Source: Bacillota bacterium (lineage in GTDB: Bacteria > Bacillota > Syntrophomonadia > Syntrophomonadales > Syntrophomonadaceae). From it: a stretch of 43,065 bases of DNA. The translations under genes and the position numbers were made by a program. The notes under the pieces were generated by a model that saw nothing but the letters and a program-made list of their open reading frames with translations, ran no database searches and had not been told where the DNA came from. This document shows positions 1-9,204 of this stretch, piece by piece (positions within the stretch are counted from its first letter, which is position 1; every line of letters starts with the position of its first letter). The stretch covers positions 1 through 43,065 of the forward strand of contig JAKPGY010000022.1 of the NCBI GenBank assembly GCA_029550685.1. Direction: 5' to 3'.

Positions 1-69
1 AACGATGGCTTCCGGTTCTGTCATCGGCCGTTCCGGCACTACCGATGTTCACTATCGTTCATGGCTAAT

Positions 70-100
70 GTTGCGAGGAGCGTAGCGACGTGGCGATCTC
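70..100. repeat. GCGAGGAGCGTAGCGACG-type dispersed repeat motif (single copy here)
   Basis: The stretch reads TTGCGAGGAGCGTAGCGACG followed by TGGCGATCTC. From memory, close variants (GCGAGGAGCG-AGCGACG-GCAATCTC) occur as short dispersed intergenic repeats in many bacterial genomes. Only one copy is in this window, so repetition cannot be shown here. It lies just upstream of a strong hairpin terminator. Confidence 0.4.
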
Positions 101-127
101 TTTAAATGGACTTCTTCGATAGTCTGG

Positions 128-157
128 CTGGTCCCGTTACAACGGGACCAGTTTTTT
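128..157 (+). terminator. Rho-independent terminator of a gene lying left of the window
   Basis: An 11-bp perfect inverted repeat, CTGGTCCCGTT and AACGGGACCAG, is separated by two bases and followed by six T. It would end a rightward transcript that starts outside the window. Nothing recognisable was found at 158-269 between it and the noc stop codon. Confidence 0.85.
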
Positions 158-269
158 ATATAGGCTTAAGCTCTATGTCATTATCATTTCGGCCAGATCC
201 AAAGCTGCATTAAACTATTGGAGGAATAGGTGTTCTTGCGGGCACAACCGATATAATGGGGTTCGTTTA

Positions 270-1133
270 CTAGCGCGGCAGGGTCAGCACGGCAGCTCGT
301 TTTTGCTGTCGTACCCGGATAATCAATTCATATTCTTCATCGCAGCTGCGCTCGGTCACAGATATGTCCACCCCGGTTTGCCGGGCTCTTTTTACCGTTT
401 CTTTAATGGTATTGATAAATATGCGGGCATCCTTGATTATCATGGACACATTTTGTCCGCCTTCCTGATTGGTGCTTCCCCGAGGAATATTGTTTTGACT
501 TAATTCTTGTACCAGAGCCTCGGTTTCTTTAACATTCAAATCCCGTTCATATATTTGCCGCAGCACTTCCATCTGCATTTCCGGTGAACTTAGTTTAAGC
601 AATGAACGAGCATGTCTTTCGGTAATGATATCTGGCGAAATGAGTTCCTGGACCGGTTCGGGAAGCTTAAGAAGGCGCAGCTTGTTGGCTATCGCGGACT
701 GGCTTTTGCCAATACGTTTGGCCAACTCGTCCTGGGTCATGCCAAAATCCTCAATCAGTACGCTGTACGCCTGGGCTTCTTCAAAATAGTTCAGTTCCCG
801 CCTCTGGAGGTTTTCTATTAATGACACCGCTGCAGCTCGTTCATCATCCATTTCTTCCACCAGGGCAGGTATGACCCGATGTCCCAGTAATGCACAAGCG
901 CGAAACCGGCGTTCGCCGGCCACAATTTGATACCTTTCTCCTACCGGACGCACCACTATAGGTTGGATTACCCCATAATTTTCAATGGATTGGGCCAGAT
1001 CTGATAACTCCCTTTCCCCAAACTGGCGGCGCGGTTGATATGGGTTGGGATCAATACGGCTCATTTCAATCTTCTCTACATTATGAGCCTGCTGCCCCCG
1101 CCCCAAAATCTTTTCCAACTGTTTGAACACCAT
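270..1133 (-). CDS. noc: Nucleoid occlusion protein Noc (ParB family)
   Basis: A 287-residue ParB-family DNA-binding CTP switch. Noc spreads from its binding sites on the chromosome, tethers DNA to the membrane and blocks FtsZ assembly over the nucleoid. The ParB/Srx nuclease-like domain (about 25-115) has QPIVVRP and the CTP-binding GERRFR motif. ENLQR and the helix-turn-helix with QSAIANKLRLLKLP and ITERHAR follow. The C-terminal dimer region (KDARIFINTIKETV) closely resembles Bacillus Noc as I recall it. The first 13 residues (MVFKQLEKILGRG) could form the amphipathic membrane helix typical of Noc. The position directly after rsmG is the Bacillus noc position; soj/spo0J would lie beyond the left edge. 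The alternative is a plain ParB/Spo0J. Confidence 0.85.
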   Translation of the reverse strand: MVFKQLEKILGRGQQAHNVEKIEMSRIDPNPYQPRRQFGERELSDLAQSIENYGVIQPIVVRPVGERYQIVAGERRFRACALLGHRVIPALVEEMDDERAAAVSLIENLQRRELNYFEEAQAYSVLIEDFGMTQDELAKRIGKSQSAIANKLRLLKLPEPVQELISPDIITERHARSLLKLSSPEMQMEVLRQIYERDLNVKETEALVQELSQNNIPRGSTNQEGGQNVSMIIKDARIFINTIKETVKRARQTGVDISVTERSCDEEYELIIRVRQQKRAAVLTLPR

Positions 1134-1148
1134 GCTGGACTCCTCCTT

Positions 1149-1793
1149 TTACAGGGGACGCTTGGTTGGAATTCCCACCCTTCGAGGATACTTCTCGGGA
1201 GTTGGGCCTTGTTTTACCACTTTGACCAGCGCCCGGTCACGCTCTTCAATGAGCCGGTACCAGTAAATGTTCTCCACTCTGGCCTGCAGCAGATGTAAAG
1301 CGGTTTCAGCTTGAGCCACCTCCTCGGCAGCTCTAGTACCCTTCCAAAACCATCCTGTTCCTCCTGTCTTCAGCAGAGGAATGCCATATTCCAGCAGTAC
1401 ATTTAAGGAAGCTAAAGCCCGAGCGGTTACTACATCAAATCGCTCCCGAAATGCTTTGTCCTGGCCCACCTCCTCCAATCGTCGGGTATCCACGATTACA
1501 TTGTTCAAATCCAGTTGGAGGGCAGCCTGTTCTAAAAAAGTGCTCTTTTTCTTATCTGATTCCACTAGTACAAACTGGACATTAGGACAGTTCATGGCTA
1601 AAATTAGCCCGGGAAATCCTGCTCCACTACCCATGTCAACAACGGTAAGGTTTTCCCAGTGAGTATGGTTCAAAACTTCTAGGCTGTCCTGGACATGTTT
1701 GTCAAATTCCTCCTCCAGAGTTCGCCGGCTGACCAGGTTATGGTTTTGATTTTCAGATAAAAGCATGGTTCGGTATTTGTTAATATATTCCAT
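1149..1793 (-). CDS. rsmG: 16S rRNA (guanine-N7)-methyltransferase RsmG
   Basis: SAM-dependent methyltransferase that makes m7G527 in 16S rRNA (E. coli numbering). The SAM-binding loop VVDMGSGAGFPG is clear near residues 50-61, and HVQDSL matches the family motif just before it. The protein has 214 residues, short for a family usually near 230-240. The N-terminal helix preceding the INKY/NLV block is mostly missing. An in-frame stop, shared with the mnmG stop codon, lies only four codons upstream of the ATG, so no longer start is possible. It follows mnmG by 9 bp and precedes noc by 15 bp, in one leftward operon. Confidence 0.93.
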   Translation of the reverse strand: MEYINKYRTMLLSENQNHNLVSRRTLEEEFDKHVQDSLEVLNHTHWENLTVVDMGSGAGFPGLILAMNCPNVQFVLVESDKKKSTFLEQAALQLDLNNVIVDTRRLEEVGQDKAFRERFDVVTARALASLNVLLEYGIPLLKTGGTGWFWKGTRAAEEVAQAETALHLLQARVENIYWYRLIEERDRALVKVVKQGPTPEKYPRRVGIPTKRPL

Positions 1794-1802
1794 ACAAACC
1801 TG

Positions 1803-3680
1803 TTATTTCCTTCTTTCTTTTTCTAAATATATTAACAACACATTAATGTCTGCTGGTGATACTCCTGCAATTCTCGAAGCCTGCCCCACAGAAATTGGTT
1901 GGAACTGAGCCAGTTTTTGTTTGGCTTCATTGGATAAACCATGCACCATCTCATAATCTAGTCCGGCCGGAATCAATTTGCTTTCCATTTTTTCAAAACG
2001 CTTGACTTGTTCGTATTGTTTATTAATGTAGCCTTCATACTTTGCCTGAACTTCTAATTGTTCCAGAATATCCAGATCGTGCTCGGGGAGCAGTCCGGCC
2101 TCCACATAATCTTCTATTTCCACCTGGGGACGTCGCAGCAAATCCCATAATGACGTGCGGTCCTTGAGAGCCGCACTCTCTTTTTTGGCTAAAATCATTC
2201 CTACTGCCTGATCTGCAGGTACAGCCTGGTAATCACGCAGTCGTTTAATTTCCCGTTCCAACAATTCCCTCTTCTCCTGGAAGATGCGCCAGCGCTCTTC
2301 GCTTACCAATCCTATCTGCCGTCCTATTTCTGTAAGCCGCAGATCAGCATTATCCTGGCGCAGCAGCAGGCGGTACTCTGCCCGGGAAGTAAGCAGCCGG
2401 TAAGGTTCATCCATTTCTTTAGTAGTCAAATCATCAATCATTACTCCTATATAGGCTTGACTGCGTTTTAATATAAGCGGTTCCCTATCCAAAACTTTCA
2501 TAGCCGCATTTATGCCAGCTATTATTCCCTGGGCTGCAGCTTCTTCATAACCTGAGGTACCGTTGATTTGTCCTGCGGTAAACAGCCCTTCTACTGCGCG
2601 GGTCTCCAAAGAGGGTTTCAGCTGGGATGGCAATACATAATCATACTCGATAGCATATCCCGTTCGGATCATGCGGACATTCTCCAAACCGGGAATACTG
2701 TGCAGGACCTGGATTTGCACATCTTCAGGCAGGCTGGTATTTAATCCTTGAACATACATCTCATCAGTAGCTCGGCCTTCCGGTTCCACAAACAACTGGT
2801 GGCTGTCCTTATGAGCAAAACGCACCACCTTGTCTTCAAAAGAAGGACAATAACGGGGACCCCGACCCTTTATAACCCCGGTAAACATAGGAGCCCGATC
2901 CAGGTTATCCATCACTATCCGGTGAGTCTCCGGAGTGCTGTGGGTCAACCAGCAAGACAACTGCGGCCGGTCAAAAGGCGGGCTGATATAGGAGAAACGC
3001 AGAGGTCGCGGATCACCAGGCTGCTCTACCATTTTGGAAAAGTCCACGGTTTTTTTGCTGATGCGGGGTGGGGTTCCCGTCTTAAAACGCCCTAAGCTCA
3101 GTCCCATTTCCTGCAGGCTGTCCGAAAGCATAGTTGCCGGGAATTGATTGCCTGGACCCCCATCAAAAATCACATCCCCAATTATGATACGTCCCTTTAA
3201 ATAGGTTCCGGAAGTAATTACCACCGCCTGGCAATCGAAATGAGCTCCGGTTTTAGTCAGAACGCCAGTTACCCTGCCTGCTTTAGTCTCTATGCGGATC
3301 ACTTCCGCCATTAATATATCCAGATTAGGCTGATCCAGCAGGGTACGCAGCATCTCCTTGTGATACTCATATTTGTCCGCCTGAGCCCGCAAGGCCTGTA
3401 CCGCCGGACCTTTTCCCGTGTTTATCATGCGGATTTGGATATTAGCCTTATCAATATTAACTCCCATCTCCCCGCCCAGAGCATCTATTTCCCGTACTAA
3501 CTGCGCCTTGGCCGGGCCTCCAATAGAAGGGTTGCAGGGCATTAGGGCTATATTTTCCATACTAAGGGTAATCATAAGGGTGGAACATCCTATTCGAGCC
3601 GCGGCCAGGGCGGCCTCACAGCCAGCATGTCCTGCTCCTATTACCACCACCTGATAGCTGCCTGCATTATATTTCTTCAT
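1803..3680 (-). CDS. mnmG: tRNA uridine-34 5-carboxymethylaminomethyl modification enzyme MnmG
   Basis: FAD/NADH enzyme that works with MnmE to install the cmnm5 or nm5 group on wobble uridine 34. The FAD dinucleotide-binding motif [17 protein letters not shown] lies near the N terminus, and [15 protein letters not shown] and the GTPPRI block are present. The C-terminal GidA-associated domain ([18 protein letters not shown]) is intact. I chose the ATG at 3680, giving 625 residues, the usual length. The frame stays open to 3752, but that adds 24 non-family residues overlapping mnmE. GGAGG lies 11 bases before the chosen ATG. The gene is translated between mnmE and rsmG. Confidence 0.96.
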   Translation of the reverse strand: MKKYNAGSYQVVVIGAGHAGCEAALAAARIGCSTLMITLSMENIALMPCNPSIGGPAKAQLVREIDALGGEMGVNIDKANIQIRMINTGKGPAVQALRAQADKYEYHKEMLRTLLDQPNLDILMAEVIRIETKAGRVTGVLTKTGAHFDCQAVVITSGTYLKGRIIIGDVIFDGGPGNQFPATMLSDSLQEMGLSLGRFKTGTPPRISKKTVDFSKMVEQPGDPRPLRFSYISPPFDRPQLSCWLTHSTPETHRIVMDNLDRAPMFTGVIKGRGPRYCPSFEDKVVRFAHKDSHQLFVEPEGRATDEMYVQGLNTSLPEDVQIQVLHSIPGLENVRMIRTGYAIEYDYVLPSQLKPSLETRAVEGLFTAGQINGTSGYEEAAAQGIIAGINAAMKVLDREPLILKRSQAYIGVMIDDLTTKEMDEPYRLLTSRAEYRLLLRQDNADLRLTEIGRQIGLVSEERWRIFQEKRELLEREIKRLRDYQAVPADQAVGMILAKKESAALKDRTSLWDLLRRPQVEIEDYVEAGLLPEHDLDILEQLEVQAKYEGYINKQYEQVKRFEKMESKLIPAGLDYEMVHGLSNEAKQKLAQFQPISVGQASRIAGVSPADINVLLIYLEKERRK

Positions 3681-3705
3681 TTGCTTTTCTACCTCCAGCC
3701 CGCTG

Positions 3706-5091
3706 TTATTTACCGATACAAAAATCATGAAATATACGGTCGAGCACTTCATCTTTAAGATTTTTGCCGGTTACTTCTCCTAATGCCTCCAGAGCTCCCC
3801 TCAGGTCAACTCCCAGGCAATCCAAAGGTACTTGTTGCAGGGAAACCAGTACCTCCTGGGCATGCTGGCGTGCTGTCATTAGAGAGTGTTTTTGTCTTAG
3901 ATTAACTGCCATTTCTAAATCATCACTGTCAAGGCCACCGGCCAGAACCATTTGTTCTATCAAACTTTCCAGCTCCTCCAGGCCTACTTCTTCTTTAACC
4001 GATCCGCGGATGACCGGGACCTCAGGGAACATTTGCTGCAACTCCTGTTCGGTGACTTTTTTGTCCTCCAGATCTTCTTTGTTAACCAGCACGATAACCT
4101 TGCCATTAGCTATGTTTTCATAGATATACTGGTCCTCGACGGTTATTCCGCTCGTAACATCCAGCAAAAATATAATCAGATCTGCTTGCTGAATAACTTC
4201 CCGGGAGCGCTGCACCCCGATTTGCTCCACTAGGTCCTCGGTATCTCGAATGCCGGCTGTATCCAATATCTTTACCGGAATCCCCCGGATGTTAAGCCAG
4301 TCCTCAATGATGTCCCGCGTAGTACCAGGGATGCTGGTTACAATGGCTTTTTCTTTTCTTAACAGTGCATTAAGCAAGCTGGACTTCCCTACATTGGGTT
4401 TGCCTGCTATCGCCACGGTAATTCCCTGCCGGTAAATGTCAGCTCGCCGGGCGGCCTCCAGCATGTGGTCCAACTGAGCAATAATCTGTTCCAGTTTTTC
4501 ACCAATTTCCTCATAGTCTGGCTCTCCCACCTCATCTGGAAAATCCAGACTGGCCTCCACCATAGCATTTATCTGAATCAATTCATCTTCCAACTGCTGC
4601 ACCAGACGGCTGGTACTTCCCTGCAGTCGGCGCATGGCGATTTGCATTGCTTTGTCGGTTTTGGCACGTATAACATCGATAACCGCTTCGGCCTGACTGG
4701 CATCCAACCGGCCATTTAAGAAAGCCCGGCGTGTGAACTCACCGGGTTCAGCCAATCGTATACCCGACTGCAAAACTCGTTCTAGAATCCTCCGGGCTGG
4801 CAGGGTTCCTCCATGACAATTAATTTCCACTACGTCCTCGCCGGTGTAGCTGTGGGGGCCTCGCATAATGCTCACCAGCACCTCATCCAGGGGCTTTCCA
4901 TCTTCATCCATGATCCAGCCCAAGGTAAGAGTATGGCTGGGGCGTTTTTCCAGCTGTACTTCCTGGCGAAAGGGCTTAAACAGCATATCCACAGTATTTA
5001 TAACCTTATTACCGCTTAAACGAACAATAGCTATTCCGCCGTCACCGGGCGGAGTAGAGATAGCTGCAATAGAATCCTGCAACTTAGGCAC
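3706..5091 (-). CDS. mnmE: tRNA modification GTPase MnmE (TrmE)
   Basis: A 461-residue potassium-activated GTPase, partner of MnmG in wobble-uridine modification. The N-terminal formyl-THF-binding domain starts with [20 protein letters not shown]. The helical domain is interrupted by a G domain with G1 GKPNVGKSS, switch TTRD, G3 DTAG and G4 NKED. The protein ends in FCIGK, the conserved C-terminal CxGK motif needed for modification. It is probably the first gene of the leftward mnmE-mnmG-rsmG-noc unit. I saw no convincing promoter in the 350 bp upstream, which holds a repeated element instead. Confidence 0.97.
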   Translation of the reverse strand: MPKLQDSIAAISTPPGDGGIAIVRLSGNKVINTVDMLFKPFRQEVQLEKRPSHTLTLGWIMDEDGKPLDEVLVSIMRGPHSYTGEDVVEINCHGGTLPARRILERVLQSGIRLAEPGEFTRRAFLNGRLDASQAEAVIDVIRAKTDKAMQIAMRRLQGSTSRLVQQLEDELIQINAMVEASLDFPDEVGEPDYEEIGEKLEQIIAQLDHMLEAARRADIYRQGITVAIAGKPNVGKSSLLNALLRKEKAIVTSIPGTTRDIIEDWLNIRGIPVKILDTAGIRDTEDLVEQIGVQRSREVIQQADLIIFLLDVTSGITVEDQYIYENIANGKVIVLVNKEDLEDKKVTEQELQQMFPEVPVIRGSVKEEVGLEELESLIEQMVLAGGLDSDDLEMAVNLRQKHSLMTARQHAQEVLVSLQQVPLDCLGVDLRGALEALGEVTGKNLKDEVLDRIFHDFCIGK

Positions 5092-5124
5092 CCCTTGTCT
5101 TAAATTTATTTACTGAAGCCTTGC

Positions 5125-5309
5125 TAGTGTGACTGTAGGTTTGCCATGAGCACCTTGGTGGAGGTGTCCGATATAGCCGGCGAAGATGGGTGTATGATGG
5201 GGGCGAGGGACATGATGTCCTTAAGAGGGCTATCAAACAGGATGTTTGTTTAGCCCGGTACCCTCTGAGTAGCACATCGAGCCGCTGCTATATCGTGTAC
5301 GACGGAACA
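5125..5309. repeat. Copy A of a ~185-bp two-copy element
   Basis: This is homologous, in the same orientation, to 33433-33614. After one gap, about 63 of the first 69 aligned positions are identical. A 20-base block, GGCTATCAAACAGGATGTTT (5228-5247), is identical in both. The middle is more diverged. In copy A, GGCTA, CAAACA, a 3-base loop, TGTTTG and TAGCC form a hairpin. Reading the reverse strand, both copies encode a related peptide tail containing RYS-GSMC and ending NKHPV before a shared TGA. It fills most of the 5092-5444 gap between mnmE and jag. The function is unknown. It may be a remnant of a mobile element or a structured RNA. Confidence 0.8.
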
Positions 5310-5408
5310 GGTGCTAAAGGTAAACCTACTGGCTATCGAAATTCGCTAATGGTGTTTTTCTCTATATTCTACCAAAACCATCCGGCCTCTACACATTCAC
5401 TGATTCCA

Positions 5409-5437
5409 TAAAAAAAGGCCCCCTTAGGGGCCTTTTG
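5409..5437 (-). terminator. Rho-independent terminator of the rpmH-rnpA-yidD-yidC-jag transcript
   Basis: Read leftward, AAAAGGCCCC, TAA and GGGGGCCTTTTTTT form a GC-rich hairpin ending in a run of seven T. It begins just beyond the jag stop codon. Confidence 0.88.
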
Positions 5438-5444
5438 ACCTGGA

Positions 5445-6071
5445 TTATTTTTTGAGGGAAATTACAACTTTGCGGTTAGGCTCATCTCCCAAAGAATAAG
5501 TGGTAACTTGCGGATCCCCCTGTAAGGTGGTATGAACAATTCTTCTTTCCTGAGAATTCATGGGTCTCATCACTACATTCTTTTTGGTTTTTTTGACCCG
5601 TTCAGATAATCTTAACGCTAGAGCTTCCAGGGACTCTTCTTTCTTCTTGCGGTAGTCTTCTACGTCTAAAACCACTCTAATTTTCTCTTGCCGTTTGCGA
5701 TTTACAATTAATCCCACCATAAACTGCAAGGCATTCAGTGTTTCGCCCTTGCGTCCGATTAATAACCCCACATCTTTGCCCACGATATTAATGCGTACCC
5801 GGCCATCTTCCCACTCTACTTTGCCAATCTGATACTCAATGTTCATTTTCTTGAGCAGGTCTTCCAGAACTTTACGAACTTCTTCATCGGGTTTATCCCG
5901 GCGGGTAACCCTGACCACCGCAGGCTTTTTTACCAATCCAAGCAGTCCTTTAGAGGGCTCTTCGATGATTTCAATAATCGCATCGTCAATATCACATCCC
6001 AATTCATCCAAGGCCGCTTTTATAGCCTCATCGACGCTTTTTCCCCGCTTTTCGATACTTTGTGCTTCCAC
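5445..6071 (-). CDS. jag: RNA-binding protein Jag/KhpB (SpoIIIJ-associated)
   Basis: A 208-residue cytoplasmic RNA-binding protein, linked in Firmicutes to cell elongation and to YidC. Three domains are visible in order: Jag-N (about 1-55, IEKRGKSVDEAIKAALDELG), a KH domain with GLLIGRKGETLNALQ (about 100-115), and a C-terminal R3H domain containing MNSQERRIVHTTLQ. The start overlaps the 3' end of yidC by 44 bp, indicating coupled translation. The stop is followed by a strong terminator, making jag the last gene of this leftward operon. Confidence 0.94.
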   Translation of the reverse strand: MEAQSIEKRGKSVDEAIKAALDELGCDIDDAIIEIIEEPSKGLLGLVKKPAVVRVTRRDKPDEEVRKVLEDLLKKMNIEYQIGKVEWEDGRVRINIVGKDVGLLIGRKGETLNALQFMVGLIVNRKRQEKIRVVLDVEDYRKKKEESLEALALRLSERVKKTKKNVVMRPMNSQERRIVHTTLQGDPQVTTYSLGDEPNRKVVISLKK

Positions 6072-6846
6072 TGCTCTTCTTTCCTCCTTTGTCCCTCCTC
6101 GCGGCTGGCTCCTGAGCTTTTACCTCTTTAGTCGCAGTATTATTGTGGGCTGGTTTTTCCCGTGGGATGTCTTCTGCTTCCACCTGGAGGCCGGTACCAG
6201 TGTCGGCAGCTAAATAGTTGGTACGGTTAACATAAAGCTGCTGCAGTATACCTAATATGTTGAATGTTACCCAGTACAGGGGAAGCCCAGCTGGTAATGT
6301 CGCAGCTATCCAGGCCATAAATAAAGGCATTATATACAGCATAGATTTTTGAGTGGGATCCTGGGGATTAACCGAAGACAATTTAGACTGGTAGTAGGTA
6401 GTTAAAGCTGCCAGCACAGCCAGGATGTAGTATGGATCACGGGCTCCTATGTTGGGAATCCACAAAAAACTAGCATGTTCAGCTACACTAAACGGAAAGT
6501 TTAATAATGATTGGTAAAAAGCTATAAAGATAGGCATTTGAATTAGCAATGGCAAACAAGAACTAAACGGACTAACTCCGTGTTCTTTGTATAGCTCCAT
6601 CATCTTAGCCTGCATAAGCTGAGGATTATCTTTATACTTGTCCTGTATGTATTGCAATTTGGGCTGCAATTGCTGCATAGCCCGCATAGAATGCATTTGC
6701 TTCTGGGTCAAAGGAAACATTACCAGTTTGATAAGAATGGTCATGAAAATTATGGCCAAGCCATAATTGGGCAAGCCAATCTCACCTGTCAGCAGGTACA
6801 TCCACTGAATTACATCAGCAAACCACTGTACAAACGATTGCCACAA
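6028..6846 (-). CDS. yidC: Membrane protein insertase YidC (SpoIIIJ/OxaA type)
   Basis: A 272-residue inner-membrane insertase of the Oxa1 family that inserts and folds membrane proteins with or without SecYEG. Five hydrophobic segments are visible, including GLAIIFMTILIKLVMFPL and the helices with FSSCLPLLIQMPIFIAFY and AGLPLYWVTFNIL. The conserved arginine-containing region lies in the cytoplasmic loop after the first helix. The last 60 residues are hydrophilic and basic (RRDKGGKKSS, KAGKKRR), typical of the ribosome-contacting tail. No lipoprotein signal peptide with a lipobox is seen, unlike Bacillus SpoIIIJ. Confidence 0.95.
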   Translation of the reverse strand: MWQSFVQWFADVIQWMYLLTGEIGLPNYGLAIIFMTILIKLVMFPLTQKQMHSMRAMQQLQPKLQYIQDKYKDNPQLMQAKMMELYKEHGVSPFSSCLPLLIQMPIFIAFYQSLLNFPFSVAEHASFLWIPNIGARDPYYILAVLAALTTYYQSKLSSVNPQDPTQKSMLYIMPLFMAWIAATLPAGLPLYWVTFNILGILQQLYVNRTNYLAADTGTGLQVEAEDIPREKPAHNNTATKEVKAQEPAARRDKGGKKSSGSTKYRKAGKKRR

Positions 6847-6927
6847 ATCAAATCCTGCTTACCATTGTGGGAAAGCAGGTTCCACCTCCTCATTACCAAC
6901 CATTAAATAAAAATAATTGCTGGTGTT

Positions 6928-7134
6928 TCATGGAACAGGATCATATCCCCCCGATTGGAATGGATGGCATCTTAATATTCTGCGCACCGCCAGCCATCCA
7001 CCTTTTAATATACCGTATTTATCCACTGCTTGGATCGCATAGTGGGAACAGGTCGGATAAAACCGGCAGGCAGGGGGTCTAAAACAAGTAAATGCTTGAT
7101 ACACTTTCACCAGCAATATAAACAATTGTCTCAT
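6928..7134 (-). CDS. yidD: Membrane protein insertion efficiency factor YidD
   Basis: A 68-residue small basic protein of the YidD (UPF0161) family, thought to assist YidC-dependent insertion. The signature [19 protein letters not shown], then [24 protein letters not shown], is complete. The ATG directly abuts the rnpA stop codon with no spacer, so translation is probably coupled. Confidence 0.96.
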   Translation of the reverse strand: MRQLFILLVKVYQAFTCFRPPACRFYPTCSHYAIQAVDKYGILKGGWLAVRRILRCHPFQSGGYDPVP

Positions 7135-7467
7135 TTATAATTCGGCCTTCCTTATCACCATACTAAGATCTTTTTCCAGCTGCTGGTAATCAGCTGAACC
7201 AGCATGGTGTCTCACCACCAGCACCAGATCATGTCCCGGTTTAATATTCAAATCCATTTTGCGTACTAAATCTCTGAGGCGCCTTTTAATACGGTTGCGA
7301 ACTACGGCTTTGCCTACCTTGGTGCTGGTTACAATTCCATAGCGATTATGTCCCAATTCGTTATCGGCAACGTAAAGAATTACAAATTTACCTGGAAATT
7401 TTTTACCATTCCTATATATATTATTGTACTCCTGAGTAGCCGTTATTCTAAATTCTCTACCCAGCAT
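7135..7467 (-). CDS. rnpA: Ribonuclease P protein component
   Basis: A 110-residue basic protein subunit of RNase P, which removes 5' leaders from tRNA precursors. The RNR signature VGKAVVRNRIKRRLRD (about residues 48-63) is intact, as is the GHDLVLVVR strand. It sits 46 bp downstream of rpmH in the conserved rpmH-rnpA-yidD-yidC-jag operon. Confidence 0.96.
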   Translation of the reverse strand: MLGREFRITATQEYNNIYRNGKKFPGKFVILYVADNELGHNRYGIVTSTKVGKAVVRNRIKRRLRDLVRKMDLNIKPGHDLVLVVRHHAGSADYQQLEKDLSMVIRKAEL

Positions 7468-7513
7468 TTAAACCCTTCCTTGCGGGTAAAATAAAAGGTC
7501 GTCGACTACGACC

Positions 7514-7648
7514 TTAAGCGGAAATAATTTTTCTTCCTTTTTTCCGGCGGCTGGCCAGAACCCGGCGTCCTGAACTGGTGGACATCCGTTTGCGGAATCC
7601 GTGTACTTTCTTTCTCTGCCGGGTTTTCGGCTGATAGGTTCTTTTCAT
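7514..7648 (-). CDS. rpmH: 50S ribosomal protein L34
   Basis: I translated this directly. It is a 44-residue, very basic protein starting [19 protein letters not shown] and containing [19 protein letters not shown], the complete L34 signature. AAGGAGG precedes the ATG by about nine bases. It is the first gene of the leftward operon, 31 bases after the predicted transcription start. The only deviation from the usual family tail is the short ending IISA. Confidence 0.97.
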   Translation of the reverse strand: MKRTYQPKTRQRKKVHGFRKRMSTSSGRRVLASRRKKGRKIISA

Positions 7649-7685
7649 TATATTGAGCCTCCTTACGCTAAATAAGCACCCTATA

Positions 7686-7715
7686 ATTATAGAGATGCGG
7701 CCAAGGGCCTGTCAA
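7686..7715 (-). promoter_or_regulatory. Sigma-A promoter of the rpmH operon
   Basis: On the reverse strand there is a perfect -35 TTGACA (7715-7710), an 18-base spacer and a perfect -10 TATAAT (7691-7686). Initiation would fall near 7679, about 30 bases before the rpmH ATG. The -35 box is only four bases from a DnaA box at 7720, so origin-bound DnaA could influence it. Confidence 0.85.
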
Positions 7716-7896
7716 GAAGTTATACACATCTGTACTTTAACACTAGTTTATTATTTGCTATCATTATACTATATCTGGCTAACGGTAAAGGGTAACTGTT
7801 CATTTAATTGGGGTTGTTACCATCTCATTTATTTTATCCACATTATTGTGCTTTTCAACAGAGTAGGTTTTCCACATATAAACAGGGAGGATTGTA
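7716..7896 (+). other. Left part of oriC, upstream of dnaA
   Basis: Three DnaA-box-like 9-mers lie on the same strand: TTATACACA (7720-7728), TTATCCACA (7834-7842, exact consensus) and TTTTCCACA (7868-7876). The stretch 7735-7775 between the first and second boxes is very AT-rich and could be the unwinding element or the dnaA promoter. The dnaA ribosome-binding site (GGGAGG, 7886-7891) ends the region. No gene is supported in the 7649-7896 gap. Location between divergent rpmH and dnaA is the standard Firmicute origin position. Confidence 0.85.
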
Positions 7897-9204
7897 ATGG
7901 CCTACCAACACGACTATGCCACAGCATGGACTAAAGTTATGCAAATTATCCGCGATGAGATAGGTTCCACCAGCTTTGAAATTTGGTTTTCCATGGCCAA
8001 ATTCACTGAAGTACGAGGCAATACTCTATATATAACGGTTCCTAATACCTTGACCAAGGAATGGATAGAGTCGCGTTATTTGAACACTATGCTCACCCAT
8101 TTGCGGGCTATAACTGATCAGGATGCTTCACTGGAAATCATTACTGATTCCCAGCCCCATGCGGAAGGTAATACTTATTTTCTGAATGCTAAATACACCT
8201 TTGATACCTTCGTAGTAGGTAACAGTAACCGCTTTGCCCACGCGGCCTGCTATGCGGTAGGAGAAGCACCATCTCGAGCTTATAATCCTCTTTTCATTTA
8301 CGGAGGGGTTGGGCTAGGCAAAACTCACCTAATGCAAGCTATTGGCCACCACATTCTCCAGAAAAACCGCTCGGCTAGTGTTACTTACGTTTCCTCAGAA
8401 CAGTTTACCAATGAATTAATAAGTTCAATCCGTGATGATAATACCTCCGGCTTTCGTAATAAGTATCGCAACATAGACGTGCTGTTGATAGATGATATTC
8501 AGTTTCTGGCCGGCAAAGAACGTACTCAGGAAGAATTTTTCCACACTTTTAATAGTTTATACGAGGCTAATAAGCAATTAGTCATATCCAGCGATCGCCC
8601 TCCTCGTAATATACCCACCCTGGAGGATCGCTTGCGCAGCCGTTTTGAATGGGGGTTAATCTGCGATATACAGCCGCCTGATCTGGAAACCCGCATTGCT
8701 ATTCTGCGTAAGAAAGCACAAATGGAAAACTTAAATATTCCTTATGATATTCTCGATTATATTGCTAATAGCATCGAATCTAATATAAGAGAATTGGAGG
8801 GGGCTCTGATCCGTCTGGTAGCCTATGCCACTGTGACCGGAAAACCTTTGGATATGGCCCTGGCTACCGAAGCCCTAAAGGATATACTGCCTCCGCCGCG
8901 GCCTCGCAAAATAACCATCGAAATGATTCAGAAAGAAGTTTGTTCCTATTATAATATAGAAATGGCCGAGCTTTTATCCAAGAAGCGCAATAAGCAGGTA
9001 GTGGTCCCCCGCCAGGTGGCCATGTTCTTATGTCGTAAACTGACTGATGCCTCGTATCCACAGATTGGAGATCAGTTTGGCGGTCGTGATCATACTACGG
9101 TTATACATGCTGCAGAAAAGGTAGAGAAGGAGTTAGAAGCTGATCCGGAACTGGCGGCTACCATAGATGAGTTATCCCATCGGTTAGATCCAAACCAGTT
9201 TTAA
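7897..9204 (+). CDS. dnaA: Chromosomal replication initiator DnaA
   Basis: A 435-residue AAA+ initiator that binds DnaA boxes and unwinds oriC. N-terminal domain I is followed by a rather short linker. Walker A GGVGLGKTH and Walker B VLLIDDIQFL are present, with the arginine-finger region TLEDRLRSRFEWG. The C-terminal DNA-binding domain IV carries the signature GGRDHTTVIHA. It starts with ATG after GGGAGG. It opens the rightward dnaA-dnaN-recF-remB-gyrB-gyrA series. Confidence 0.98.
   Translation: MAYQHDYATAWTKVMQIIRDEIGSTSFEIWFSMAKFTEVRGNTLYITVPNTLTKEWIESRYLNTMLTHLRAITDQDASLEIITDSQPHAEGNTYFLNAKYTFDTFVVGNSNRFAHAACYAVGEAPSRAYNPLFIYGGVGLGKTHLMQAIGHHILQKNRSASVTYVSSEQFTNELISSIRDDNTSGFRNKYRNIDVLLIDDIQFLAGKERTQEEFFHTFNSLYEANKQLVISSDRPPRNIPTLEDRLRSRFEWGLICDIQPPDLETRIAILRKKAQMENLNIPYDILDYIANSIESNIRELEGALIRLVAYATVTGKPLDMALATEALKDILPPPRPRKITIEMIQKEVCSYYNIEMAELLSKKRNKQVVVPRQVAMFLCRKLTDASYPQIGDQFGGRDHTTVIHAAEKVEKELEADPELAATIDELSHRLDPNQF

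Noticed and set aside
1608-1617. CCCGGGAAAT, and ATATCCCGGGAAGA at 19388-19401, as Noc-binding sites
   Set aside because: They match only 10-11 of the 14 bases of the Bacillus site as I recall it. That is too weak without a genome-wide count.
6924-6937. TGTTTCATGGAACA resembling a parS site
   Set aside because: It lacks the central CG of the 16-bp parS consensus, so the two arms are two bases too close. Probably chance.
7653-7934. Forward frame covering the origin and running into dnaA
   Set aside because: It is composed of DnaA boxes and AT-rich origin DNA, without a ribosome-binding site.
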